Shown here piece after piece: positions 45,540 to 54,994 of a DNA stretch of 64,000 nt. Under the pieces are notes generated by a model. It was not told where the DNA came from and did not search any database. It saw only the letters and a program-made list of their open reading frames with translations. The stretch covers positions 59,249-123,248 of the forward strand of contig NZ_BJTV01000012.1 in NCBI RefSeq assembly GCF_007176755.1, given 5' to 3'. The stretch's first letter is position 1. Every line of letters begins with the position of its first letter. The position numbers and the translations under genes are program-made. This DNA is from Streptomyces sp. 1-11 (GTDB lineage Bacteria; Actinomycetota; Actinomycetes; Streptomycetales; Streptomycetaceae).

Positions 45540-45574
45540 GGGGCCGCCCCGGACTCCGCGTCCGGGGCGGCCCC
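45540..45574 (+). terminator. Terminator of ilvE
   Basis: GGGGCCGCCCCGGA (45540-45553) pairs perfectly with TCCGGGGCGGCCCC (45561-45574), a 14-bp stem 20 bases after the stop. Confidence 0.85.
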
Positions 45575-45620
45575 TGTGCGTCCGGGCACCGCCTTGCCGC
45601 CGCCTCGCCGGCGTCGCTTC

Positions 45621-45707
45621 GAGCGGTGCTCAATGTGACGTCGACCCGCGTAGGCATGCCGATCCTTCTCTTGTCGTAAGCCTCCGTTTAGAGTGGTGCT
45701 CTAAACG
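45621..45707. promoter_or_regulatory. Repeated operator upstream of the urease-like operon
   Basis: CGTTTAGAG (45685-45693) and CTCTAAACG (45699-45707) form a perfect 9-bp inverted repeat around TGGTG. A shorter relative, GAGCGGTGCTC, lies 70 bp upstream at 45621-45631. The TetR gene at the end of the operon is the obvious candidate to bind here. The main repeat ends 51 bases before the first start codon. Confidence 0.65.
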
Positions 45708-45758
45708 CTCCGCACGACGGACAGATGACGGGCGAGGACGACAAGGAGGTGCCGGGTC

Positions 45759-46465
45759 GTGAGACTCACCCCCACCGAGCGGGACCGGCTGCTGCTCTTC
45801 GGGGCCGCCGAACTGGCCCGGGCCCGCCGGGCGCGCGGTCTGCGGCTGAACGTGCCGGAGGCCACCGCATTGATCGCGGACACGGTCTGCGAGGCGGCCC
45901 GCGACGGCCGGCGGCTCGCTGAGGCCGTGGAGGCGGCCCGCTCGGTGCTCGGACCCGACGACGTCCTGCCGGGCGTCGCCGACGTCGTCACCGAGGTGAT
46001 GGTCGAGGCCGTCTTCGACGACGGCTCCCGGCTGGCGGTGGTCTCCGACCCCATCGGCGGCGGTCTGGGGGAGCGGGCGCCGGGTGCGCTGCTGCCGGGG
46101 CCCGAGCACGCCGATCCCGAGCCGGCCGTCCGGCTCCGGGTCACCAACACCGCCGCCGTGCCGGTCTCCGTCACCTCCCACTTCCACTTCTTCGAGGCCA
46201 ACCCGCGGCTCGACTTCGACCGCGAGAGGTCCTACGGCATGCGGCTCGCCGTGCCCGCCGGCTCCTCGGTGCGGTTCGGGCCCGGTCAGAGCGAGGAGGT
46301 CGGCCTGGTGCCGATCGGCGGCGAGCGCGTCGCGATCGGGTTCGCCGGCCTGGTCGACGGGCCGCTGGACGCGCCCGGCGCGAAGCGGGAGGCGCTGCGC
46401 AGGGCCGCGGCCTGCGGATACCTGGGCGTCACGGAGCAGGACTCGAGGGACGGAGGCGAGGAGCG

Positions 46466-46469
<4 letters not shown>
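45759..46469 (+). CDS. ureAB: Fused urease gamma-beta subunit (paralogous type)
   Basis: 236 aa from the GTG at 45759 behind AAGGAGGTG. Residues 1-100 are a urease gamma domain (RLTPTERDRLLLFGAAELAR, then LRLNVPEATALIADTVCEAA). Residues about 120-225 are a beta domain (VPVSVTSHFHFFEANPRLDF, then RLAVPAGSSVRFGPGQSEEV and VAIGFAGLVDGPLD). Gamma-beta fusion is known in other urease lineages. The ATG of the alpha gene overlaps its stop (ATGA), so the two are translationally coupled. No accessory gene (ureD, E, F, G) is in the window. Because the partner alpha subunit is divergent, the substrate may not be urea. Confidence 0.9.
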
Positions 46470-48190
<1,721 letters not shown>

Positions 48191-48205
48191 TCCAAGGACC
48201 TGTTC

Positions 48206-49225
48206 ATGACCTACCGCATGCCCCCGGAGTGGGCCCCGCACGAGCGCACCTGGATGGCCTGGCCGGGTCCCAACCCGACCTTCGCCGACGACGAGGAGCT
48301 GGCCGCGGCCCGCGCCGCCTGGGCGGCCGTGGCCCGCGCGGTGCGCCGCTTCGAGCCGGTGACGATGGTGCACGGCCCCGGCCAGGGCGAGTCGGCGCGC
48401 GCGCTGCTCGGCCCGGACGCCGAGCTGGTGGAGCGCGAGCTGGACGACGCGTGGATGCGCGACATCGGCCCGACCTTCGTGCTCGACGCGGAGGGCCGGC
48501 CGGCCGCCGTGGACTGGGTGTTCAACGGCTGGGGCGGCCAGGACTGGGCCCGCTGGGAGCACGACTCCAAGATCGCCCGGCAGGTCGCGGACCTGGCCGG
48601 GGTGCCGGTGCTGAGCAGCGCGCTCGTCAACGAGGGCGGCGCGATCCACGTCGACGGCGAGGGCACGGTGCTGCTCACCGAGACCGTCCAGCTCGGCGCC
48701 GGCCGCAATCCCGGCTGGAGCCGTGAGCGGGTCGAGGCGGAGATCCACGCCCGGCTCGGCACCACCAAGGCGATCTGGCTGCCGCACGGGCTGACCGGCG
48801 ACTACGGCAGGTACGGCACCCAGGGGCACGTCGACATCGTCGCCGCCTTCGCCCGGCCCGGCACCGTCCTCGTGCACAGCCAGCGGGACCCCGCCCACCC
48901 CGACCACGCCCGCTCCAGGACCTACCTGGAGATCCTGCGCGGCGAGACCGACGCCCAGGGGCGCCCCCTCGAGGTCGTCGAGGTGCCCGCCCCCACCGTC
49001 CTGAAGGACGAGGAGGGCGACTGGGTCGACTACTCCTACATCAACCACTACCTCTGCAACGGCGGCGTCGTGCTGTGCGCCTTCGACGACCCGAACGACG
49101 AGGTCGCGGCCGGCGTCTTCCGCCGCCTCTTCCCCGACCGGGAGGTGACGCAGGTGGACGCACGTACGATCTTCGCCGGCGGTGGGGGCATCCACTGCAT
49201 CACCCAGCAGCAGCCGAAGAGCTAG
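48206..49225 (+). CDS. Agmatine deiminase
   Basis: 339 aa from the ATG at 48206, 15 bases after ureC. Converts agmatine to N-carbamoylputrescine and ammonia. The family blocks are complete: MPPEWAPHERTWMAWPG, DDAWMRDIGPTFV, VFNGWGGQ, NEGGAIHVDGEGTVLLTE, LTGDYGRYGTQGHVDIVAAF, and the catalytic cysteine C331 in GGGGIHCITQQQP. The product is an N-substituted urea, the expected substrate of an N-carbamoylputrescine amidohydrolase; no nitrilase-type gene for that step is present here, and the urease-like proteins are the only candidates in the operon. Confidence 0.93.
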   Translation: MTYRMPPEWAPHERTWMAWPGPNPTFADDEELAAARAAWAAVARAVRRFEPVTMVHGPGQGESARALLGPDAELVERELDDAWMRDIGPTFVLDAEGRPAAVDWVFNGWGGQDWARWEHDSKIARQVADLAGVPVLSSALVNEGGAIHVDGEGTVLLTETVQLGAGRNPGWSRERVEAEIHARLGTTKAIWLPHGLTGDYGRYGTQGHVDIVAAFARPGTVLVHSQRDPAHPDHARSRTYLEILRGETDAQGRPLEVVEVPAPTVLKDEEGDWVDYSYINHYLCNGGVVLCAFDDPNDEVAAGVFRRLFPDREVTQVDARTIFAGGGGIHCITQQQPKS

Positions 49226-49234
49226 GAGCAGCCG

Positions 49235-49840
49235 ATGGCCGGTGCGCGCAGGAACGCGCCGCCGCGCGAGGACGTCCTCGCCGCCGCCATGGACATGATC
49301 GCCGAGCGCGGTCTGGAGAAGCTCACCATGGCGGCGCTCGGCCGTGAGGTCGGGATGAGCAGCGGCCACCTGCTCTACTACTTCCGCTCCAAGGACGAGC
49401 TGCTGCTGCGCACCCTGGAGTGGAGCGAGGGCCGGCTCGGGGCCGAGCGCGGCCGGCTGCTCGCCCGCCCGGGCCCGGCCCGCGAACGGCTGGCGGCGTA
49501 CGTCGAGCTGTACGTCCCCGACGGCCACCGGGACCCGCACTGGACCCTGTGGCTCGAGGTGTGGAACCGCTCGCAGAACGCCGCCGACGACGCCCGCGAG
49601 CGGCAGGCCGCGATCGAGGGCGCCTGGCATCGCGATCTGGTCGCGCTGATCGCCGAGGGCGTCTCGCGCGGCGAGTTCCGGCCGGTCGACGCGGACCGCT
49701 TCGCCACCCGGCTGCGCGCCCTGCTCGACGGCTTCTCCATCCATGTCGCCATCGGCCTGCGCGGCACCGGCCGCGAGCAGGTGATGTCCCATGTGCGGGA
49801 GTTCCTCGCCGACGCGCTGCACGCGCCGGACACCACCTGA
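49235..49840 (+). CDS. TetR-family regulator of the urease-like operon
   Basis: 201 aa from the ATG at 49235, nine bases after the agmatine deiminase stop. The N-terminal HTH is RGLEKLTMAALGREVGMSSG followed by HLLYYFRSKDELLLRTLEWS, a typical TetR domain. The C-terminal helical domain contains WLEVWNRSQNAADD and the BetI-like segment LRALLDGFSIHVAIGLRG, a pattern I associate with regulators of polyamine or betaine genes. Its place as last gene of the operon and the inverted repeats before the first gene suggest autoregulation. The inducer may be agmatine, putrescine or a related compound (inference). Confidence 0.88.
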   Translation: MAGARRNAPPREDVLAAAMDMIAERGLEKLTMAALGREVGMSSGHLLYYFRSKDELLLRTLEWSEGRLGAERGRLLARPGPARERLAAYVELYVPDGHRDPHWTLWLEVWNRSQNAADDARERQAAIEGAWHRDLVALIAEGVSRGEFRPVDADRFATRLRALLDGFSIHVAIGLRGTGREQVMSHVREFLADALHAPDTT

Positions 49841-49979
49841 CAGCGCCTGGCACCGCGCGGCCGGGCGCCGCGCGGCGCGCCCGCGGTTCGGACGCCGTCC
49901 ACCACGGCGACCGCATGCTGAGACGGCCGGCCGGGAGGGGCCCGGACTGTGCGAAACTTCCTCCGTGCCCTCGTTCGCC

Positions 49980-50015
49980 ATGATTATCGGCAGCAGGCGC
50001 GCCGGTCCGCAGTGA
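49980..50015 (+). CDS. Leader peptide of the cimA attenuator
   Basis: An 11-residue ORF, MIIGSRRAGPQ, with two successive isoleucine codons (ATT ATC) right after the start; ATT is rare in this DNA. Isoleucine is the end product of the pathway opened by citramalate synthase, encoded downstream, so stalling at these codons can sense Ile supply. It ends about 54 bases before an intrinsic terminator. Confidence 0.8.
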   Translation: MIIGSRRAGPQ

Positions 50016-50034
50016 CCACCTCTCACGACCAGGT

Positions 50035-50096
50035 GCGGGTGGCCATCGTCGCCTCAGACCCGCGCGCAGACCTCTCGCACCCGCGAGGGGTCTTTT
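50035..50096 (+). promoter_or_regulatory. Transcription attenuator of cimA
   Basis: The terminator stem is GACCTCTCGC (50069-50078) with GCGAGGGGTC (50083-50092), one T-G pair, then TTTT. GCGGGTG at 50035-50041 can pair with CACCCGC at 50078-50084, which takes over the terminator loop and flank, so a mutually exclusive antiterminator is possible. The remaining 110 bases before cimA show only a normal AGGAG site. Confidence 0.8.
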
Positions 50097-50207
50097 CGTT
50101 TTCCGGCTCACCCACGGCCGGAAGGCGCGGCGCGAGGAGTATCGCAGGGGCGGTGGAGCCGGACATTCCGGTAAGACCGAAGATTCACAATCAGGAGCCT
50201 TGAACTC

Positions 50208-51818
50208 ATGACCGAGACGGTAACCAGCGAGCTCGACGACTCGTTCCACGTCTTCGACACCACGCTGCGCGACGGCGCGCAGCGCGAGGGCATCAATCTC
50301 ACGGTCGCGGACAAGCTCGCCATCGCCCGGCACCTGGACGACTTCGGCGTGGGCTTCATCGAGGGCGGCTGGCCCGGCGCCAACCCGCGGGACACCGAGT
50401 TCTTCGCGCGGGCGCAGGCGGAGATCGACTTCCGGCACGCCCAGCTCGTCGCCTTCGGCGCCACCCGCCGCGCCGGCTCCAAGGCGGCGGACGACCCCCA
50501 GGTCAAGGCGCTGCTGGACTCCGGCGCCCCGGTGATCACGCTGGTCGCCAAGTCGCACGACCGGCACGTCGAGCTGGCACTGCGCACCACGCTGGACGAG
50601 AACCTGGAGATGGTCCGGGACACCGTGTCCTACCTGTGCGAACAGGGCCGCCGGGTCTTCGTGGACTGCGAGCACTTCTTCGACGGCTACCGCGCGAACC
50701 CGGAGTACGCGAAGGCGGTCGTGCGCACGGCCGCGCGGGCCGGCGCCGACGTCGTCATCCTCTGCGACACCAACGGCGGCATGCTGCCCGCCCAGGTCAA
50801 CGCGGTCGTCTCCACCGTCCTCGCCGACACCGGCGCCCGGCTCGGCATCCACGCCCAGGACGACACCGGCTGCGCGGTCGCCAACACCCTCGCCGCCGTC
50901 GACGCCGGCGCCACCCACGTGCAGTGCACGGCCAACGGCTACGGCGAGCGCGTCGGCAACGCCAACCTGTTCCCGGTGGTCGCGGCCCTGGAGCTGAAGT
51001 ACGGCAAGAAGGTGCTGCCGGAGGGCCGGCTGCGCGAGACGACCCGGATCTCGCACGCGATCGCCGAGGTCGTCAACCTCACGCCGTCCACGCACCAGCC
51101 GTACGTCGGCGTCTCCGCCTTCGCGCACAAGGCCGGGCTGCACGCCTCCGCGATCAAGGTCGACCCCGACCTGTACCAGCACATCGACCCCGAGCTGGTC
51201 GGCAACACCATGCGCATGCTGGTCTCCGACATGGCCGGCCGGGCATCCGTCGAGCTGAAGGGCAAGGAGCTCGGCGTCGACCTCGGCGGCGACCGCGAGC
51301 TGGTCGGCCGGGTGGTCGAGCGGGTGAAGGAGCGCGAGCTGCGGGGCTACACCTACGAGGCCGCCGACGCCTCCTTCGAGCTGCTGCTCAGGGCCGAGGT
51401 CGAGGGCAGGCCGCTGAGGTACTTCCAGGTCGAGTCCTGGCGGGCCATCGTGGAGGACCGCCCCGACGGCACCCACGCCAACGAGGCCACGGTCAAGCTG
51501 TGGGCCAAGAGCGAGCGGATCGTCGCCACCGCGGAGGGCAACGGCCCGGTCAACGCCCTCGACCGCGCCCTGCGGGTGGCGCTGGAGAAGATCTACCCGC
51601 AGCTCGCCAAGCTGGAGCTGGTGGACTACAAGGTCCGCATCCTGGAGGGCGTGCACGGCACCTCCTCCACCACCCGCGTCCTGATCTCCACCTCCGACGG
51701 CGGCGGCGAGTGGTCCACGGTCGGCGTGGCGGAGAACGTCATCGCCGCGTCCTGGCAGGCCCTGGAGGACGCCTACACCTTCGGGCTGCTCCGGGCGGGC
51801 GTGGAGCCGGCCGAGTAG
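50208..51818 (+). CDS. cimA: (R)-citramalate synthase
   Basis: 536 aa from the ATG at 50208 behind AGGAGCC. Condenses pyruvate and acetyl-CoA to citramalate, giving 2-oxobutyrate for isoleucine without threonine. The LeuA/CimA barrel is clear: HVFDTTLRDGAQREGINLTV, EGGWPGANPRDTEFFARAQ, FVDCEHFFDGYRANPEYAKA, VILCDTNGGMLPAQVNAV, GIHAQDDTGCAVANTLAAVD, and GNANLFPVVAALELKYGKK. EGGWPGANPRD separates CimA from LeuA. The C-terminal regulatory domain (LVDYKVRILEGVHGTSSTTR) probably binds isoleucine. The upstream Ile leader peptide supports the assignment. Confidence 0.95.
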   Translation: MTETVTSELDDSFHVFDTTLRDGAQREGINLTVADKLAIARHLDDFGVGFIEGGWPGANPRDTEFFARAQAEIDFRHAQLVAFGATRRAGSKAADDPQVKALLDSGAPVITLVAKSHDRHVELALRTTLDENLEMVRDTVSYLCEQGRRVFVDCEHFFDGYRANPEYAKAVVRTAARAGADVVILCDTNGGMLPAQVNAVVSTVLADTGARLGIHAQDDTGCAVANTLAAVDAGATHVQCTANGYGERVGNANLFPVVAALELKYGKKVLPEGRLRETTRISHAIAEVVNLTPSTHQPYVGVSAFAHKAGLHASAIKVDPDLYQHIDPELVGNTMRMLVSDMAGRASVELKGKELGVDLGGDRELVGRVVERVKERELRGYTYEAADASFELLLRAEVEGRPLRYFQVESWRAIVEDRPDGTHANEATVKLWAKSERIVATAEGNGPVNALDRALRVALEKIYPQLAKLELVDYKVRILEGVHGTSSTTRVLISTSDGGGEWSTVGVAENVIAASWQALEDAYTFGLLRAGVEPAE

Positions 51819-51989
51819 GTTCGCTCTGGTCTCGGGGAGGCCCCGGCGCGGCCGGGTTCCGGACCTGGGACGGTGCTCGCCGGGGTCGAGGGCGCCCGCC
51901 CGGGCGTGGGCGCCCGCGGCGGGGAGCGCGGCGCCGGTTCCGGGACGGCGGGGGCCACCCGCCGGGCAGCGGGCAGCCGGTGCGCTCGG

Positions 51990-52592
51990 TCAGGGCGCCC
52001 GCCAGATGTTGTCGAAGGCCGCGTTCTCGATCTCCCGGCGCTGCCGCACGGCGGTCAGCTCGGTCACCGCGTCGCCGACCGCGGCGAGCACGGCCACGAC
52101 CGGCTCGTCGGTGAAGTCCTCCCCGGCCCGCTCCCCGCCCTGGATGCCCAGGGACGCCGCGAGCGTAGACAGGACCGGCTCGCGGGACTCCCAGCGGTCG
52201 GTGGCCTGCCGCCGGGCCGCGGTGTCGGCGGCCGCCGCGCCGCGCGGCCGGCGCGGGAACCAGGGCCGGGGTTCACCGGTGAGCTGCCCCTCGGTGTCCA
52301 GGACGTCGAAGTAGGCCGAGGCCAGCCCCTCGCCCCGGCGCCACAGCCAGTCGTCGACCTTCTCGTACGGCTCCTGCCGGACCAGCGCCGAGCCGGCCTC
52401 GTCCAGCATCCGGTCGCCCAGGGTCATCGGCGGACCGGGCACGACGCGGTCGCCCTGCAGGGTCGCCGCGCGGGCGCCGAGCAGATCGACCAGCTCGGCC
52501 CCCGCGAGCGCCAGCGACAGGTCGCCCTGTTCCACGGGGCGGTCACCGGGGACGTCGGTGCCGACGATGAACAGATCCCGTGCTGTGGTCAT
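51990..52592 (-). CDS. GPP34 (GOLPH3/VPS74-like) family protein
   Basis: 200 aa from the ATG at 52592, chosen because AGGAG lies eight bases before it; the longer open frame to 52820 is a shadow. The N-terminus MTTARDLFIVGTDVPGDRPV and QGDLSLALAGAELVDLLGAR match the GPP34 domain, which in eukaryotes binds phosphatidylinositol-4-phosphate. Bacterial members are common in actinobacteria and uncharacterised; I do not infer lipid binding. The C-terminus has VLAAVGDAVTELTAVRQRRE. It is convergent with cimA, with 171 bases between stops. The 297 bases between this start and the GH30 stop hold nothing I can name. Confidence 0.82.
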   Translation of the reverse strand: MTTARDLFIVGTDVPGDRPVEQGDLSLALAGAELVDLLGARAATLQGDRVVPGPPMTLGDRMLDEAGSALVRQEPYEKVDDWLWRRGEGLASAYFDVLDTEGQLTGEPRPWFPRRPRGAAAADTAARRQATDRWESREPVLSTLAASLGIQGGERAGEDFTDEPVVAVLAAVGDAVTELTAVRQRREIENAAFDNIWRAP

Positions 52593-52889
52593 GTGTCGCA
52601 CTCCTGGTACCGGACGGCTTTCCCTACGACCACCATGAAGCGTGAAAAGCGTCCGCGCGACAAGGCGGCGCGACTCAGCAGGATCGGGCGTACGGGAGTC
52701 GCCGGTGACGTAGTGCGCGAAACCCGGCACGTACCGGTGACGGGGGAGCAGCCGCTGCTCCCCCCGGAGTGCCGGGCCCGGCACCGATCGACCGCCGCAC
52801 CGCCGCCGGGCGGCAGACACCCGGCGGCCGCCGCCAGCACGGCAGCCCCGCGCGTGTCCCGCCCGCTCACCGGCGGGACACGGCCCGCC

Positions 52890-54758
52890 CTACTGCAGTT
52901 TCCACTTCTGGTTCGCCGCGCCCGTGCAGGACCAGATCTGGGCCCGGGCCCCGTTCGCCGACGAGTTGTCGGTGACGTCCAGGCACTTGCCGGCCGCCGT
53001 GTTCACCACATCACCCGTGGCCGCGTTGTACGACCACCGCTGGGCACCGGTCCCGTTGCAGTCGTACAACTGCACCTTCGCCCCGTCGGCCGTCGAGGCG
53101 GACGTCACGTCGAGGCACTTGCCGAGCGCCTGCACGGAGCCGTCGGCCGCGACCGTCCACTTCTGCGCCGCGCTGCCGTTGCAGTCGTAGAGCTGGACCG
53201 CCGTGCCGTTCGCGCTCGAACCGCCCGCCACGTCGAGGCACTTGCCGGCCAGCCCGACGAAGGACCCGCTCTGCGCGGAGCCGCCGGACTGGGTGCCGGC
53301 CCAGGTGAAGGTGGCCGAGGTCCGGCCGGGCAGCGAGTAGGTGGCGTGCTGCCCGCCCCAGTCGACGGTGACCGTCTTCGCCGACGCCGAGTCGTTGTAG
53401 GCGATCAGCGCCTTGCTCCCGTCCGGGTTGCGCCACGCCACGTTCGGCACGGCGCTCGACGCGGTCGAGGCGATGCGCTGGGCGCCCGGCCGGACGAACT
53501 TGGTCAGGTGGCCCATCGTGTAGTACTCGACGGTGTAGTCGACCGTGCCGCTCGCCCCGTCGCCGTTGTGCACGGTGACCAGCCCGGTGCAGGTGCCGCA
53601 ACCGCCGTTGTGCGGGCCCATGTTCTGGTCCACCGCCAGGGACCACTTGGTCACCGACTTGGCCCAGTTGCGGGTGTAGTCGATGATGTTGTTCATGTCC
53701 TCGCGCTGCTGGTTGGCGATCCAGGTGCCGCCGGAGTGCTCGGTGCCGAACGCGTCCAGGTCCGGGTACTGGTTGTGGACGGCGGTCTGCCTGGACACGT
53801 CGCCCCCGTAGCCGTGCCAGGCGATGCCGCCGAAGTTGGGGTGGTTGCGGATCGCCGCGTCGTCGACGCTCTGCGCCGCGTAGGAGTCGTAGACGTCCCA
53901 GTTCCAGTCGTGCGCCAGGACCTTGGTGGTCAGGCCCGCCGACTGCAGCTTGGGCAGCAGCTCGCTCTTGAGGAAGTACTGGATGCCGGAGGCGTTCCAG
54001 CTCATCGACGGGTAGCCCGAGCAGCACGTCGGCTCGTTCTGCGGGGTCACGTACGAGACGTCGACGCCCTGGTTCCGGTACGCCTGCAGGTACTTCACGA
54101 AGTACGAGGCGTAGGCCCCGTAGTCCTCGGCCTTCAGCCAGCCGCCGTTGAGCGAGCCGCTGTCCTTCATCCACGCCGGGGCGGTCCAGGGCGAGGCCAT
54201 GACGGTCAGGGCGGGGTTGAGCTGCAGGGCCTGCTTGGTCAGCGGGACGACGTCGGCGAGATCGTGCGCGATGGAGAAGCTGTTCAGGTTCGGGTCCGTC
54301 TGCCCGGCCGGCACGTCGTCGTAGGTGTACCCGTACCGCGCCAGGTCCGAGGCGCCCATCGGGTTGCGCAGGAACGACAGCCCGATGCCGTCCGTCGGCG
54401 AGAACAGCTTCCGCATGGCCGCGTCCCGCGTGGCCGGGGAGAGCGCGCCGCTGCTGTTCATCAGCCAGGCCGCGGTGTCGGTGAAGGACGCGCCGCCGCC
54501 GGTGAAGGTCTGGTAGCGGGTGTTCTCGTCGACCGTGATGTTCTCGCCGGCGCCGCCGGCCCCGGACTGGAAGGCGAACGGTGTCTGGGCCTGCAGCCCG
54601 CGCACGACGTGCCGCCCGCCGGAGTCGTCGGTGGTGGTGAGCCAGGCCGTGACCTGCTCGCCGGCCGCGTGCGCCGAGGGCATGCCGAGGGCCGTGAGCC
54701 CGGCGGTGGTGAGCAGGCCGGCGAGCAGCAGCCGGGCCGTGCGCAGGGGTCGTCTCAT
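52890..54758 (-). CDS. Secreted GH30 glycoside hydrolase with a ricin-type CBM13
   Basis: 622 aa from the ATG at 54758. A Sec signal peptide (MRRPLRTARLLLAGLLTTAG, then an Ala-rich cleavage region PSAHAA) is followed by a GH30 catalytic domain (about 35-490): TFTGGGASFTDTAAWLM, LSFLRNPMGASDLARYGYTY, the acid/base E242 in TPQNEPTCC and the nucleophile E340 in FGTEHSGG. The C-terminal 130 residues are a ricin-B lectin with repeats GKCLDVAGGSSANGTAVQLY, GKCLDVTSASTADGAKVQLY and GKCLDVTDNSSANGARAQIW. GH30 endo-beta-1,6-glucanase is the best guess, to attack fungal or lichen glucans. It is divergent from a secreted GH3 enzyme. Confidence 0.92.
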   Translation of the reverse strand: MRRPLRTARLLLAGLLTTAGLTALGMPSAHAAGEQVTAWLTTTDDSGGRHVVRGLQAQTPFAFQSGAGGAGENITVDENTRYQTFTGGGASFTDTAAWLMNSSGALSPATRDAAMRKLFSPTDGIGLSFLRNPMGASDLARYGYTYDDVPAGQTDPNLNSFSIAHDLADVVPLTKQALQLNPALTVMASPWTAPAWMKDSGSLNGGWLKAEDYGAYASYFVKYLQAYRNQGVDVSYVTPQNEPTCCSGYPSMSWNASGIQYFLKSELLPKLQSAGLTTKVLAHDWNWDVYDSYAAQSVDDAAIRNHPNFGGIAWHGYGGDVSRQTAVHNQYPDLDAFGTEHSGGTWIANQQREDMNNIIDYTRNWAKSVTKWSLAVDQNMGPHNGGCGTCTGLVTVHNGDGASGTVDYTVEYYTMGHLTKFVRPGAQRIASTASSAVPNVAWRNPDGSKALIAYNDSASAKTVTVDWGGQHATYSLPGRTSATFTWAGTQSGGSAQSGSFVGLAGKCLDVAGGSSANGTAVQLYDCNGSAAQKWTVAADGSVQALGKCLDVTSASTADGAKVQLYDCNGTGAQRWSYNAATGDVVNTAAGKCLDVTDNSSANGARAQIWSCTGAANQKWKLQ

Positions 54759-54900
54759 GGAGCGCCGCCCTTCGGGAGGTGGGGGTGGGGAGGCGTGCGA
54801 GCCGTGAGTAAATGACGGCTTCGGGGAGGCGTCAAGGGGTCGCGCATTCAGCTCCCGAACGCACAACCGCCTTGATCCGGCCGCTCGTTGCCCCCGCACC

Positions 54901-54956
54901 ACTTCTGACGTGAAGTATTGACGGCGCCGTGTGGGCCGCGTTAACTCACGACGTGA
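54901..54956. promoter_or_regulatory. Paired repeats between the GH30 and GH3 genes
   Basis: TCACGACGTGA (54946-54956) is an 11-bp palindrome, and ACTTC/GAAGT arms flank TGACGT at 54901-54916. GACGTGA occurs in both places (54907-54913 and 54950-54956). TTGACG at 54918 lies between them. They are candidates for a shared operator of the divergent hydrolase genes. Confidence 0.5.
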
Positions 54957-54994
54957 TCTAAGTCATGAGTGAATCAAGAGCCGAGGGAAGGTAC

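Noticed and set aside
49949..50203. 84-codon ORF overlapping the cimA leader
   Set aside because: It runs through the attenuator structures and is better explained by the short Ile-Ile leader ORF in another frame.
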